From positions 8,902,501-8,966,500 of the forward strand of contig CM076142.1 in assembly GCA_038025085.1 (NCBI GenBank): a stretch of DNA of 64,000 nt, in the 5' to 3' direction. Below, piece after piece: positions 54,635 to 64,000 of the stretch. The first letter of the stretch is position 1; each line of letters opens with the position of its first letter. Position numbers and translations under genes: made by a program. Origin of the DNA: Tetragonia tetragonoides (taxonomy: Eukaryota; Streptophyta; Magnoliopsida; Caryophyllales; Aizoaceae). Below the pieces are notes generated by a model, which ran no database searches, was not told where the DNA came from, and worked only from the letters and a program-made list of their open reading frames with translations.

Positions 54635-56351
54635 GAGTTCAGATGAGAAGGGAAGCTACAGTGAGATGGTGAGAAGTGATCTCAGCCCTCAAATCAATTA
54701 CATCTGACGGACCAAAACACACGCGTGTTTTTCAATTGTTTGGGTTTATTTTTTGTTTTTCTCTCTCCTCTTCAGTAAACAATTTCCCTGCGTTCCTTAT
54801 TTTTTTCCCTCCTTTCTCTCTCCTCCCCCTCTCCTTCTTTCTTTATCGTCTCTCTTTCTTTAGGTATGGCGATATCAATGGTGGAACCGCGGAAGAACTC
54901 AATTTTCAGGAAGACGAACCGCTTCATTGACCACTGAGGTCCTCATTAGAGCTTCTCGGATTCTCGACTACGAGTTTCGAATCCTCAAGGTTTCTCTTTC
55001 TCTCTTTATTTTTTTCATTGTTCTTAGATTGAAAATTCAAGAAATAATTTAGCGTTTCGTAGTTCATCGCGCTCAATGCCTACAATATAGACTGTTGTAT
55101 TTATCTTCAATTCCATCCATTGAATATTTACTTGATCCTCTCAAACCCTCAAAATTGGGGCTTTTTATTTTTCGTTCGCCCACTCTCAAACCAACAATTG
55201 AGGGTTTCAATTTGTTATCATTCAATCAATTTTTATGTCTGATATGTGATATGGTTATTGAAATTTTTGTCCTAACTTATTTGTTCATCTAAATTCTTTG
55301 TTAGATCTATTTCACAGTTATTGGTTCACAATTATGGAATTCATGAGCCAATTATACAATCAGTATCTTCAGTGAATTATATTGGAATGATGAGTTCTAC
55401 ATATCACTTTTTTGCGTTGTGAAATTTTGATAATAGTGCTGCAACACATGCTGAGTAGGAATCAAGAATCAACCAATTATTTGCTGAAATCGTTTTTGTT
55501 GGACTATTTTTTGTTGGAAATAACTTATGCTTGTTTCTGAGATCAAAAGTGACCTTATACATTCCTAAAAGTGACCCCTTACTCCTATTAAAGTGATCCA
55601 TCCTATCTTTTGCAATTTACTTCTAGTTTCTTGTTTATTGATCTTGACATTATTCCTGGTTTCATGTATGGGTTTCATCTCTCTCTTTGTTCAATATCAA
55701 CGAGTTATGCGCCTAGTTGATGTAAGAGAGTATAGAGTAGATATCAGCTTGTCTTAAAACGGCTACAAGGATATGATATTCTCATATTCGTTCCAACTTT
55801 TAAATGCATTAGCCCCTTGGTTTTGGTTGAATCTGTTCTAGGGTTCACTGGGTGTAGATTTTAGTTTTCACACCGTATCCCCCTTGCGTTTTAAGAGAAA
55901 CTATGGTTTTAAAGTCTACAAGTGACCTAATGTAGCTTTAAAAGTGACCCCTACCACCTTTTAAAGTGACCCCTCAATCCTATTTCTTTTTATTTTTTGT
56001 TTTGTCAACTATTTTTTTCTCGTAAAGTATCATTGCTTATTTGTTTCTAAGATCAATAAAGTTGATTAGGTAATTTCTACAAATCTTATTAAGGATGGTT
56101 ATGAAGGCAATCATATTATGTTTTTGTTGTTGTGTTAAAGTGACTCATTTCTTGTGCTTTTAGTGACCCTTGCCTTTTAGCTTGGATGAAATCTTATATG
56201 TGAGTGTCTTCTTACCATACTCATCTGAAATGAACTCTTACCTGGATGAATTTTTTTAGAGCTTCAGTTTTGGGAAGAAAGCATCTGTGGGAACGATGGT
56301 GATTATATGTTAAAGGTGGTTGTTTTTTCGTGCTGTCAATTGTGTTCTCAA

Positions 56352-56421
56352 GCCTATTAGCTCAATTGGTAGAGCACCGTGCACTTGCACAGAGATATAG
56401 GTTCGAATCCTACATAGGGTA
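56352..56421 (+). ncRNA. tRNA-like sequence 1a
   Basis: Starts GCCTATTAGCTCAATTGGTA, containing an A box and a perfect D stem (GCTC/GAGC), and carries the B box GGTTCGAATCC. The anticodon arm is GTGC-ACTT-GCAC, with a 4-nt loop, so there is no usable anticodon. The acceptor and T stems have mismatches (TAGGGT at the 3' end, ATAGG/CCTAC). Confidence 0.6.
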
Positions 56422-56788
56422 TGAAATGATTAACTTTTTTTTTGCATCAGCAATGTATTGCTTAAGAAAAAAGTACGAGGGCTTAACCTTTGATTCAGTC
56501 AAAGAAGAAGTTTGAGGTGGATGTTTTCAGAGCTGAGTACCTATACACAAAAATTGCAAAAAATGACAATTTATAACACGAGTCTATCAATTTGTTGCAT
56601 AAGTGTAATTTTGATTCCAATTTATAGCTAAAGTGATGGTTGTATTCATAACGTGACCCTTATTTAGCTATAAAATGACCCTTGTTTGATCAAAAAGTGA
56701 CCCTTGTTTAATCAAAAAGCAAGTGACCTTTGTTTAAGTAAAAAGTGACCATTGTTTAATCAAAAAGTGACCCAAATTGTCAAGTAGT

Positions 56789-56857
56789 AGCCTATGTAGG
56801 ATTCGAACCTACATTCATTGTGCAAAGCACTTTGCTCTTCCAATTGAGCTAATAGGC
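56789..56857 (-). ncRNA. tRNA-like sequence 1b, facing 1a
   Basis: The minus strand starts GCCTATTAGCTCAATTGGAA and ends CCTACATAGGCT. Acceptor GCCTAT/ATAGGC, D stem GCTC/GAGC, anticodon arm GTGC-TTT-GCAC, T stem GTAGG/CCTAC with loop TTCGAAT; all stems perfect over these bases. B box GGTTCGAATCC intact. Confidence 0.65.
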
Positions 56858-58977
56858 TTTATTTCAATACCAATAATACATATCAATGCTTTTCATATAT
56901 AGGTCAAACTATGGGGAAAGCAAAATCAAATGACATACAAACTGACCTGATGCTCAACACTTCCAATGTAAATGTAAAAAAATATATCTGATAAATATCT
57001 TTCAAATGATCAACTCTTCCAATGCCGAATTTCTCATAGACTGCTTGAAACTTGGCAAACTCCTCCTTTAGTGCAGTTTCACAGTAGGTAGAGAACAAAG
57101 TCTGATTGTGTTTTTTGTGTCAAACCTCTTTTAGCTTTGGCAAAAATTTGCGTGAGAAATGTGAAACCATTAGACAACTTTCCTCAACAAACAATATCAA
57201 TCATTAACAAGCAGGAACACAAATGACCCCATAGTGCCTTGCGGGTGACCTCAAAATAAAAAGGAAAGAGCAAGCAAAAGCAAATCAAAGTACCAAGGAC
57301 AGTGATAGATATTACAAAAATAGACTGAAAACCTATGAAAATTACCAGACTAGTATAAATATTGCATAAACATGAAACAAACGCATGAACCTAATGATAA
57401 GTTACCATAAGTTGATGATAAAATGACCTTAACAACACTTAAGAGTGACTCTCAAAATAAATGGTGACTTGGTAAGAGCTAGCAAAAGCAGCTCAAAGTA
57501 CTAAGTACACAGCTAATACAAAACTAGACAGAGTAAACAAAAGAGCATCAACAGACAGTCAGTTGCAGTTGAGCACTAAAACTAAATATAATTCAAGTAC
57601 AATAGTGAAACCTCCTGTGGAAAATTTTACATGAACCTAAATAATACTTAGATTCACCCTCGAAGAATAAGGTAAGAACCACCAAAGCAACTCAAATTGC
57701 CAAGTAGACAGTGATAAATAACAACACTAAACAAAGAAGACTCATACTATACTAGAGTAGTTAGCATAACGAGAAGTCAATGTCAATTTCAATTAACTGT
57801 CCAATAAACAGAAAACTAAAAGCTCCATAAGATGCTGAATAGATATAAAAGCTCCATTTTTATTCCTTTTGATTCTTGAATAACAATGCTACATGCACTA
57901 AAATAATGTCAATATCAATAAACAGAAAACTAAAATCAATATGTATCACTCCAATAAGATGCTTGCAGTCACTTTAATAAGAGGAATGGGTCACTTGTAG
58001 GATTGTACAGGGTCACCTATAGAGTACATTAGGTCACTAGTTGAACTAATATTTTTTGAGAAACAAGAGGGGTGTATCTTGCATTAGTATTTAACAGATT
58101 ATTTATCCATTGAAGAAGCAATTCAATTACAGAATATATGAAAACAGAGAGAGTTTTAAATTGTCATCTTAATTTCTCTTAGAAATGACCCTGTTTTCTC
58201 ACATGACCCTTGATTTTCAGTTACCTCATAACAACATTTAGAGACCAATAATTAGAAGGAAGATAGTAAACATATCAACAACTTATCTGCTTGCAAATTC
58301 CAAAGCTTTATCTTGCAATTCACCTTCATATCGCATTCCTTAGTGAGCAATACAAGACAAAACATACAACCCTAATCTCACTATCAACCATCACTAAACT
58401 TCAATTCTACTACCAAAGAGTAAACATACACAAGCATAGTATGAGAACAAGGGGAGCTATAGTCTCGTACAAAATCCCTGATAAAAATCCCCAAGCTTCT
58501 CAATACATTGAATAGCTATGAAATTAAATCCAATTTTCGCATAAATCAATCGAAGTTACCACAAATCAATGAAGAACTTACAAATTCTGCCTCCAAACAC
58601 AAACACCAAACCCTAATTCAACAAATTACACGCCTAAAAGAATAATAAATCTGACCTCAAATATCGATCAAAACAGTTCGACTCGTCAATATTCTTTGAT
58701 CTGGAAGCCAAGCATAGACGGAGAAGAAGCGATAGAGGCATATGTCAAGGAGAGGGAAAGGGAGATGAGAGAGAAAGAAGAGAGAAAGTGGGAACTTGCA
58801 GTACGCGTTTGAGCGTTTGTTTCTTCTTTTCTTTTTTTTTTTTAAGACGAGGCGTTTTAGCGTTTCTTATCATGCCATTAATGACACGAAACAAATATGG
58901 AGCGTTAGATCAGCGTGATTGGATGGATAGGATCACTTCTCACCATCTCACCGTAGCTAGCCTTCTCACCAGATCCC

Positions 58978-58980
<3 letters not shown>

Positions 58981-59048
<68 letters not shown>
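58981..59048. repeat. (TA)n microsatellite between elements 1 and 3
   Basis: 68 bp of nearly pure TA. It is the shared junction of two TIR elements. Confidence 0.97.
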
Positions 59049-59050
<2 letters not shown>

Positions 59051-61066
59051 AACCCCTCTTAAAATATAAACCGTACAAACTAAATCTTGACCCTTAATTT
59101 TCAAGATCAAAGGCCCAGATTTATTTGGGGAAAGAAAAGGATACGGTGGGAATTAATAAAGGGGGTTGCTAAACGTAAATCGCAAATTACTAAACATAAA
59201 TTCTCTTTTCCCATAATACCCCTAACTAGTTTTCAAGTCTTTCTCTCTCTCCCTTCCTTTTCTCTCAATCAATTTTCCCTTTCCTTCTATCTTACCTATG
59301 TCATCTGACCGGAGAGTGGTGCGCCTAGTGGCAGAGGCACGGTGGCTAGGGCTGAGCAGTAGGTGGTGGGGCTAGATCGGGGGTGTGGCTGATCGACAGG
59401 GCGTTTGGGGTGGCTTTCGGGTGTCTATTTTTAGGTGTCGATTTTTAGGGTGGCGATTTTTGGCCGTTGGGGTGGCTGACTGACTGGATGTAGGGGAAGG
59501 GAACGACGGATGTCGGCGAACGGCGGGGGTGGGCGGCGAACCTGCGGGTGAGGGCGGCGAACTTGCGGGGGAAGGCGGCGAACTTGCGGGGCAGAGCCGG
59601 TCGTCGTTATGATGATGAGCCGGCAACTTTTATCCCACAAGTGAGCTTCAAATCTTCCTGTCCATCTATGTCTGTTTTCAAATAGAAACCCAATCGCCCA
59701 GTATGCAACCAATCAGAATTCAAGAAATCAACCAACTTAAACCAGAAATTGATGCAAAATGTGGTAATTCAACATCTGATATGGCTATGATCTCACGGAA
59801 AGGATCTGCCTTAGTTCGGGAAATTCATGAAAAACAAAACATGAACAAATCAAGGCAACGATTCTGGGAACTTGCTGATTTTTTGCTTTTTATTTTTAAT
59901 TTTGTTTATTTATTTTAGTTAGGTGTTTGAAGGATATGAAGAACTAGTAGAGAGACAAGAGAGAGAGTAGAAAAGGAGTGCAAAATAGAGATTTGAGACT
60001 GGGACAAGGTTGCTTTCAAATAAAAAGGGCATTTTGGAAAATATTATGACAAAAATATTTGCGTTTAGTAAATTAGAATTTACATTAAGTAATTCCGTTA
60101 ATAAAATGGCAAGGGCACGATGGTCATATCGGGAGTACAAAACATAACCATATAAATCTTTTTCCCCCATCTGATTCATCATTTTCTCCTGTTCCTCTCT
60201 CTCTCTCTCCTCAGCTCTCCTGTACTCTTTCTCTCTCTTATCTCCGGTGAGCTCCGGCGAGCCCCGGCGAACCCCGGCGGCGCATTTTCTCCCTCCTCTC
60301 TCCGGCAATACACAACGTTCTCTCTCTCCTCCATTTTCTGTGCCTCTCTCTCTCTCTCCTTCTCACCTTTTCTCTCTCCTCGCGATCGTCGCCGATTACC
60401 TGAGAATTGAAGTGGTCGCCGACCACCTCTTAGTGGCCGGAGATCACAGATCTGAGGTCTCCGACCTCGGACATGTGGTCTCCGACTACTAAATCATGGT
60501 CGATGACTAGCGTTGGTGTGAGTGAGAGGAGGGCGAAATGACCGGCGTTGCGGGGGAGGTCGCCTGTGAGCGTCGGCGCGAGGGGACCTCTCCGGTGGCT
60601 GGTGGTGGGGTTGCGGTGAGTGAGAGGAGTGTGAGGAGAAGAGAGAGGAAGAGGGAGTGGAGGAGGCGACAGCGGCGGTGGTACGACGGTGAGAGTGATG
60701 GTAGTGGTGGTGGTGAGAGGTGGCGATAGTGCGGTGGTGGTGGGAGGAAGAGAGTTTACAGTTTTAAATTTATTTTTTAATGCATTTGCTATTACATTTC
60801 AATGAATTTGCCATTACTTTTTAATGAATTTGCAATTACATTTTAATGAATTTGCAATCATATTTTAATGAATCTGTATATATTGAATTTGTGAATTTAA
60901 AAAAAAAAGTTGATGAAGCTATAGTTTTAGTGTAATGAATTTGTGTTGTTATGTCAATGAAGCTGTGCTTGAATATTAATGAATTTAAGATTTATTAAGA
61001 TTTATTAAGATTTAATGATGGTTTGTATGGTTTGTATACTAAGGGGTTTGTATGTGATCCCTCCCC
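59049..61066. mobile_element. TIR element 3 at a (TA)n site, with ATGAATTTGC motifs
   Basis: The left end ACAAACCCCTCTTAAAATAT, with CCGTACAAAC just inside, matches the reverse complement of the right end (ACAAACCCCTTAGTATACAA, then CCATACAAACC, about 61020-61057). The right end has an extra outer AGGGGAGGGATCACAT. Both sides are bounded by TA repeats. The right half has about six copies of AATGAATTTGC-like motifs (60785-60905, 60945-60990). A hAT-like element (59161-60097) is nested inside. GC-rich, CT-rich sequence at 60180-60730 encodes no recognisable protein. Confidence 0.6.
59161..60097. mobile_element. 8-bp-TSD TIR element, second copy of the family at 8714
   Basis: Left end GGGGGTTGCTAAACGTAAAT; the right end reverse-complemented is CGGAATTACTTAATGTAAAT. 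A perfect 8-bp duplication TTAATAAA flanks it (59153-59160, 60098-60105). The termini match those of 8714-9829, so the two are family members. No transposase is present. Confidence 0.78.
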
Positions 61067-61078
61067 TATATATATATA
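61067..61078. repeat. short (TA)n junction between elements 3 and 2
   Basis: A TATATATATATA run separates the right end of element 3 from the left end of element 2. Confidence 0.85.
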
Positions 61079-61663
61079 GAGGGTCGGGATCTGGTGAGAG
61101 CAGTTTTTACCTGAGAGCGTGAGATCAAATCGTGGCCATTGATCGCGGAAAAATAGACGGTGCAGATCGCGCACTCATTAATGGCAAAACTGTAATTTGG
61201 AAAAAAATAAAACTCTGCATCTTCTTCTCGTTCGCTTCTCCTTCCTTCGCTTCGCCCTTCTCCTTCTCCTTCTCCTTCTGCCCTTTCTCTGTCCTCCTCT
61301 CCGTTCCTTCTCCCTTTCTCTCCGTTTCTCTCTCCTCCTCCTCTCCGTTTCTTTCCAACTGACCGGCACTCTCACCGGCGACCTGAGATTCTCACACACG
61401 AACGGCGACCGGCGTTACTCTCTCCACAATTCTCGCTGCCATTGACGAGGTATGTTTCGTACCCCGTTTGCTTTCTTACTAACAAATTGGAACTAGATTT
61501 CATTTATCGCTAAGTTTGATTGTTAGGGATTTGATTTGTTTCGACTGAGAATTCAGTTGTGACCTAATTTAAATTAGGTATTTGTTTTGATTTTTTGCGG
61601 TTTTGATTTAGCTTTGTGAGTAATTGCAATTTTTACTATTGTGGTGGATCAGAATATACCGAT

Positions 61664-61721
61664 ATGGCTACTCTTGAGCACATGAATAAGGAAGTTGACA
61701 CTGGTGAAAATTTGGTGGAAG
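61664..61721 (+). CDS. possible small first coding exon in element 2
   Basis: After an AG-acceptor-like site (GTGGATCAG) the plus strand reads MATLEHMNKEVDTGENLVE and then reaches AAG/GTATAA, a plausible donor. It follows the leader with donor at 61449, so it has the layout of a leader intron and first coding exon. The downstream exons and any product are unknown; chance is possible. Confidence 0.25.
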
Positions 61722-62714
61722 GTATAATTTTAGTGTACCATTAGTATAATCTTAGTGTACCTTTGATATTGTTTAAGTGTACATTTGAATTGGCAATGGT
61801 ATACTTTTGCATAATCCCATGATATTGTTTGTATGTATCTTTGGTATATTTTTAGTGCACCATTGGTATGATTGTAATGTACCTTTGATGTTACTCTTTC
61901 ACCACTTATGCTTACCCTTCAAAAGATGAATCCCATCTGTAAACAATTGCACATGGTGGAGCTGCTTGTCCCCACTCCCTCCTAAAGCAATGTGTTGCTG
62001 CACTGAGTCCGATAACATGCCCTTGCAAATAATTGTTTGTTGCTGCTTCTGCTTTCTGTTGTTTGATGTTTATGTCAGCTGCTGCTGCACTTTACTTGTG
62101 CTTGTTATATGTTGTTACTGTTGCTGCTGTAATTGCTGTTTGTGGCTGCTGCTAGTTGCTGGTTGTTGTCGTTGGTTGTTGATGTTGCTATGTGTTGTTG
62201 CTGCTGGTGGTTGTTGTGTCTTGTTGTTGCTGTTGGTCGTTGTTGCGTCTTCTTGTTACAGGTTGCTGTTGTAACATGTTGCTGCATGCTGACTGATTTG
62301 GTGTTTGTGTGTGTAGGGGTTGTAGGTGCTGCAATTTTTTAAAAGCATTTTTTTCCCTTATATTTTTCTACAATATATTGGATTATGTTTCTTGCTCTTG
62401 AAAGCATCTTGTTGTTCTGTTGAGTTAGAGTTTCAGACTATGTGGTCAAGACTACTCTTTGGCATAAATAAATGGTCTTGTATTGCTTACGAGGGTTGCA
62501 ACTCTTGTAAGACAAAGGTACATGTTACAAATATCAAAGGTACATTTACTATAAGCCAAAGGTACATATTATATATGTCAAAGGTACATTATCTTTTAGA
62601 CGAAGGTACTAAAGTGTACACGTGGTAGATCAGATTTTGGGTTCTGTGTTAAGATCAATATTTGTTGTGCTTTTATTTTGATTTTATTTGGTTGATTTTA
62701 GTCTTTGTTTGCAC

Positions 62715-62784
62715 GCCTATTAGCTCAATCGGTAGAGCAATGCGCGATTGCGCATGGATGTGGGTTCGAATCCCATCTAGGCTA
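62715..62784 (+). ncRNA. tRNA-like sequence 2a
   Basis: Starts GCCTATTAGCTCAATCGGTA. D stem GCTC/GAGC; anticodon arm ATGCGC-GATT-GCGCAT (6 bp, 4-nt loop); T arm GTGGG-TTCGAAT-CCCAT; 3' end CTAGGCT. The B box is GGTTCGAATCC. The GCGC/GCGC stem replaces GTGC/GCAC of the other copies, a compensatory change. Confidence 0.65.
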
Positions 62785-62849
62785 TTTGACACAACATGAA
62801 AAACTTTTTTTCAGATATAGAACACAACATGTGCACTATTAAAGTTGAT

Positions 62850-63480
62850 ATTTCAGGAAGCTGTTGGAATTGAGAGAGGTTTTTCAGAATGCTACTGATT
62901 GGAAAGAAGGGAAGAGTTATATTGTGGCTCAGTACTGAAAACCCCAAGCATCTAAGTGCATTAGGGGGAGGCTCAATGTTCCCAAATCCCAAGCACTCGT
63001 ACATGCTATGGTTTGTGAATTTGAGAAGACTTCTTACAAAAGATAGGATGCAAAGAATGCAAATTCCAGTTGATCAAAGGTGTGTCTTATGTGGTATTGA
63101 AGATAAATCTCATCAGTACTTGTTTTTTCAAGTTGATTGGGCGTGTCAGTTGAAGCAACTGGAATGCCGATGCGCTGATATTGCAACTATACCACCTAAC
63201 TTGCATAGGTGGATTCCATGGATTCTGTGAAGAAGAAAAGCATGTAGACTCAAAATTCTTGTTCCCTACGCATGTGTAGCAGCTCTAGTACACCATATAT
63301 GGATGGAAAGGAATTTCAGAATATTTCAGAAAAATACCTGACCAGTTGAGGCGATTTTTCAGCTGACTGAGCAAGCTCGACTTGCAATATGTAACGGAGA
63401 GATAGGCAGCTGTAATATGTTGCAATCTGTTTAAAGTTTTGAGGCTTGGGAAGTTGTGGAGGTTAACCTTCCTAGAAGGT
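62850..63480 (+). pseudogene. LINE zf-RVT fragment inside element 2
   Basis: The plus strand reads MLWFVNLRRLLTKDRMQRMQ then IPVDQRCVLCGIEDKSHQYL and FFQVDW. RLLTKDR...C-x2-C...H-x3-F is the zinc-binding motif that follows plant LINE reverse transcriptases. It is in the opposite orientation to the LINE remnant at 50-54 kb and is broken by stops at both ends. Confidence 0.7.
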
Positions 63481-63860
63481 AAGCCAGTTTCCCCTGCCCT
63501 CCCTTTTGGTTGTAACTGGTAGAAGATATGTTTTTGGTAATAAAATCACTATGATTCTTAAAATGAAAAAATAAAAATCTGATTCTGATAAGGGGGTCAC
63601 CATTATCAATATACAAGGGGTATGAACTATTGTTCAAGAAATGACTGAGACACATGGGTTGTATCTGTATTGAGCAGCACCTTGCGAATTCCTCTGCCAA
63701 AATCTATTATTGACCATTTGGTAAGCTTGATTAGACTACCTGAGTAATTAAATTTGTAGTTTTTCAAGCTTCCCCTCCTGGCATAGGATTGCATGACCTT
63801 ACTTGACAATAATCTTAATCACTCATACAGTAAAAGATACAATATCCTCACTAATTTCAT

Positions 63861-63930
63861 AGCCTATGTGGGAGTTGAACCCACATTTCATGTGCAATAG
63901 CACATTGCTCTACCACTTGAGCTAATAGGC
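63861..63930 (-). ncRNA. tRNA-like sequence 2b, facing 2a
   Basis: The minus strand starts GCCTATTAGCTCAAGTGGTA. Acceptor GCCTAT/ATAGGC, D stem GCTC/GAGC, anticodon arm ATGTGC-TATT-GCACAT, T arm GTGGG-TTCAACT-CCCAC. All stems are perfect; the B box is slightly altered (GGTTCAACTCC). Confidence 0.65.
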
Positions 63931-64000
63931 TTTCAAAATACACAATCACTACCTTATATGTACACATCCAAGAAAAATCAACTCAAAGAAAAAAAAAAAC

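Larger units (their letters stand above)
54634..58980. mobile_element. TIR element 1 at a (TA)n site, with GTGACC motifs and two tRNA-like sequences
   Basis: The left end (54634-54681) and the reverse complement of the right end (58931-58977) align over about 47 bp, with an identical 20-mer TGAGATGGTGAGAAGTGATC. The element lies between AT/GA repeats and the (TA)n at 58981. Both ends are followed inward by CT-rich leader-like sequence and a possible splice donor (CTCAAG/GTTTCT left; TTTGAG/GTCAGA right, minus strand). The interior has over 15 scattered GTGACC(C) motifs and facing tRNA-like copies at 56352 and 56857. No transposase domain was found. Superfamily unclear: MULE-like and rice Micron-like ((TA)n-targeting) elements are candidates. 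Confidence 0.65.
61079..64000. mobile_element. TIR element 2 (right end off window), with GTACC motifs and two tRNA-like sequences
   Basis: The left end reads GAGGGTCGGGATCTGGTGAG; GGGATCTGGTGAGA is identical to the outer end of element 1 (reverse complement of 58966-58979). As in element 1, a CT-rich leader and a possible splice donor follow (GACGAG/GTATGT at 61449). Scattered GTACC motifs lie at 61733-61890 and 62516-62620. A GTTGCTGCTG-rich stretch occupies 61985-62290. Facing tRNA-like copies lie at 62715 and 63930, and a LINE fragment sits between them. Confidence 0.6.

Noticed and set aside
60238..60729. Protein-coding ORFs in the GC-rich part of element 3
   Set aside because: They are Arg/Gly/Ser-rich low-complexity frames from CT- and GGTGGT-rich DNA, open on both strands, with no domain.
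61966..62342. Cys/Leu-rich ORFs near 62.1 kb
   Set aside because: They are a translation of a GTTGCTGCTG-type simple repeat.
56352..63930. The tRNA-like sequences as working tRNA genes
   Set aside because: The anticodon loop is only 3-4 nt and no anticodon can be assigned.

Overview
The window is nuclear DNA of a flowering plant, almost certainly a core eudicot. The evidence is spliced genes with GT-AG introns in AT-rich sequence, plant-only gene families (REF6-type JmjC demethylase, chloroplast CBBY phosphatase, PsbY, MRF-type MA3 protein), a piece of plastid rpoC2, and many plant transposons. The species cannot be named from the sequence.

Genes, left to right: (1) a REF6-like H3K27 demethylase on the minus strand, 3' end off the left edge (1-5548); (2) an APE1L-like AP endonuclease, minus, nine exons over 11.7 kb (11352-23083), with one extra base in exon 2; (3) a CBBY-like chloroplast phosphatase, plus, eight exons (26577-29414); (4) an intronless membrane-anchored methyltransferase, minus (30427-31173); (5) a PsbY precursor, minus (32825-33409), whose second PsbY module is degenerate; (6) a TPR protein like Arabidopsis At5g63200, minus, ten exons (34669-42118); (7) an MRF-type protein with four MA3 domains, minus, three coding exons (43542-48908). 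From memory of Arabidopsis, REF6/APE1L/CBBY are neighbours on chromosome 3 and MRF1/TPR are neighbours on chromosome 5, so the window joins two conserved blocks. The genes show no shared pathway.

Accessory DNA lies between and inside the genes. A Pack-MULE (6046-8244) carries pieces of two host genes and sits just upstream of the REF6 TATA box. Next to it a tandem-duplicated unit is split by an 8-bp-TSD transposon that itself contains a Stowaway MITE. Intron 3 of APE1L holds more than 1 kb of an 8-bp minisatellite flanking a plastid rpoC2 fragment. There are also a solo LTR with perfect TSD (24155-25703), a hAT-type MITE (31907-32445), a 9-bp-TSD MITE (42398-42525) and SINE copies.

From 50.1 kb to the right edge there are no host genes. 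First comes a LINE tail whose RNase H domain is split by a gag-only Copia element, bordered by a 45-47 bp duplication instead of the usual 5 bp. Then three terminal-inverted-repeat elements lie end to end, joined at (TA)n tracts. Each has its own short motif scattered many times inside it. Two of them carry facing pairs of tRNA-like sequences with a closed anticodon arm and compensatory base changes. This array is the best candidate for something undescribed. All calls were made by eye; no database search or folding program was run.
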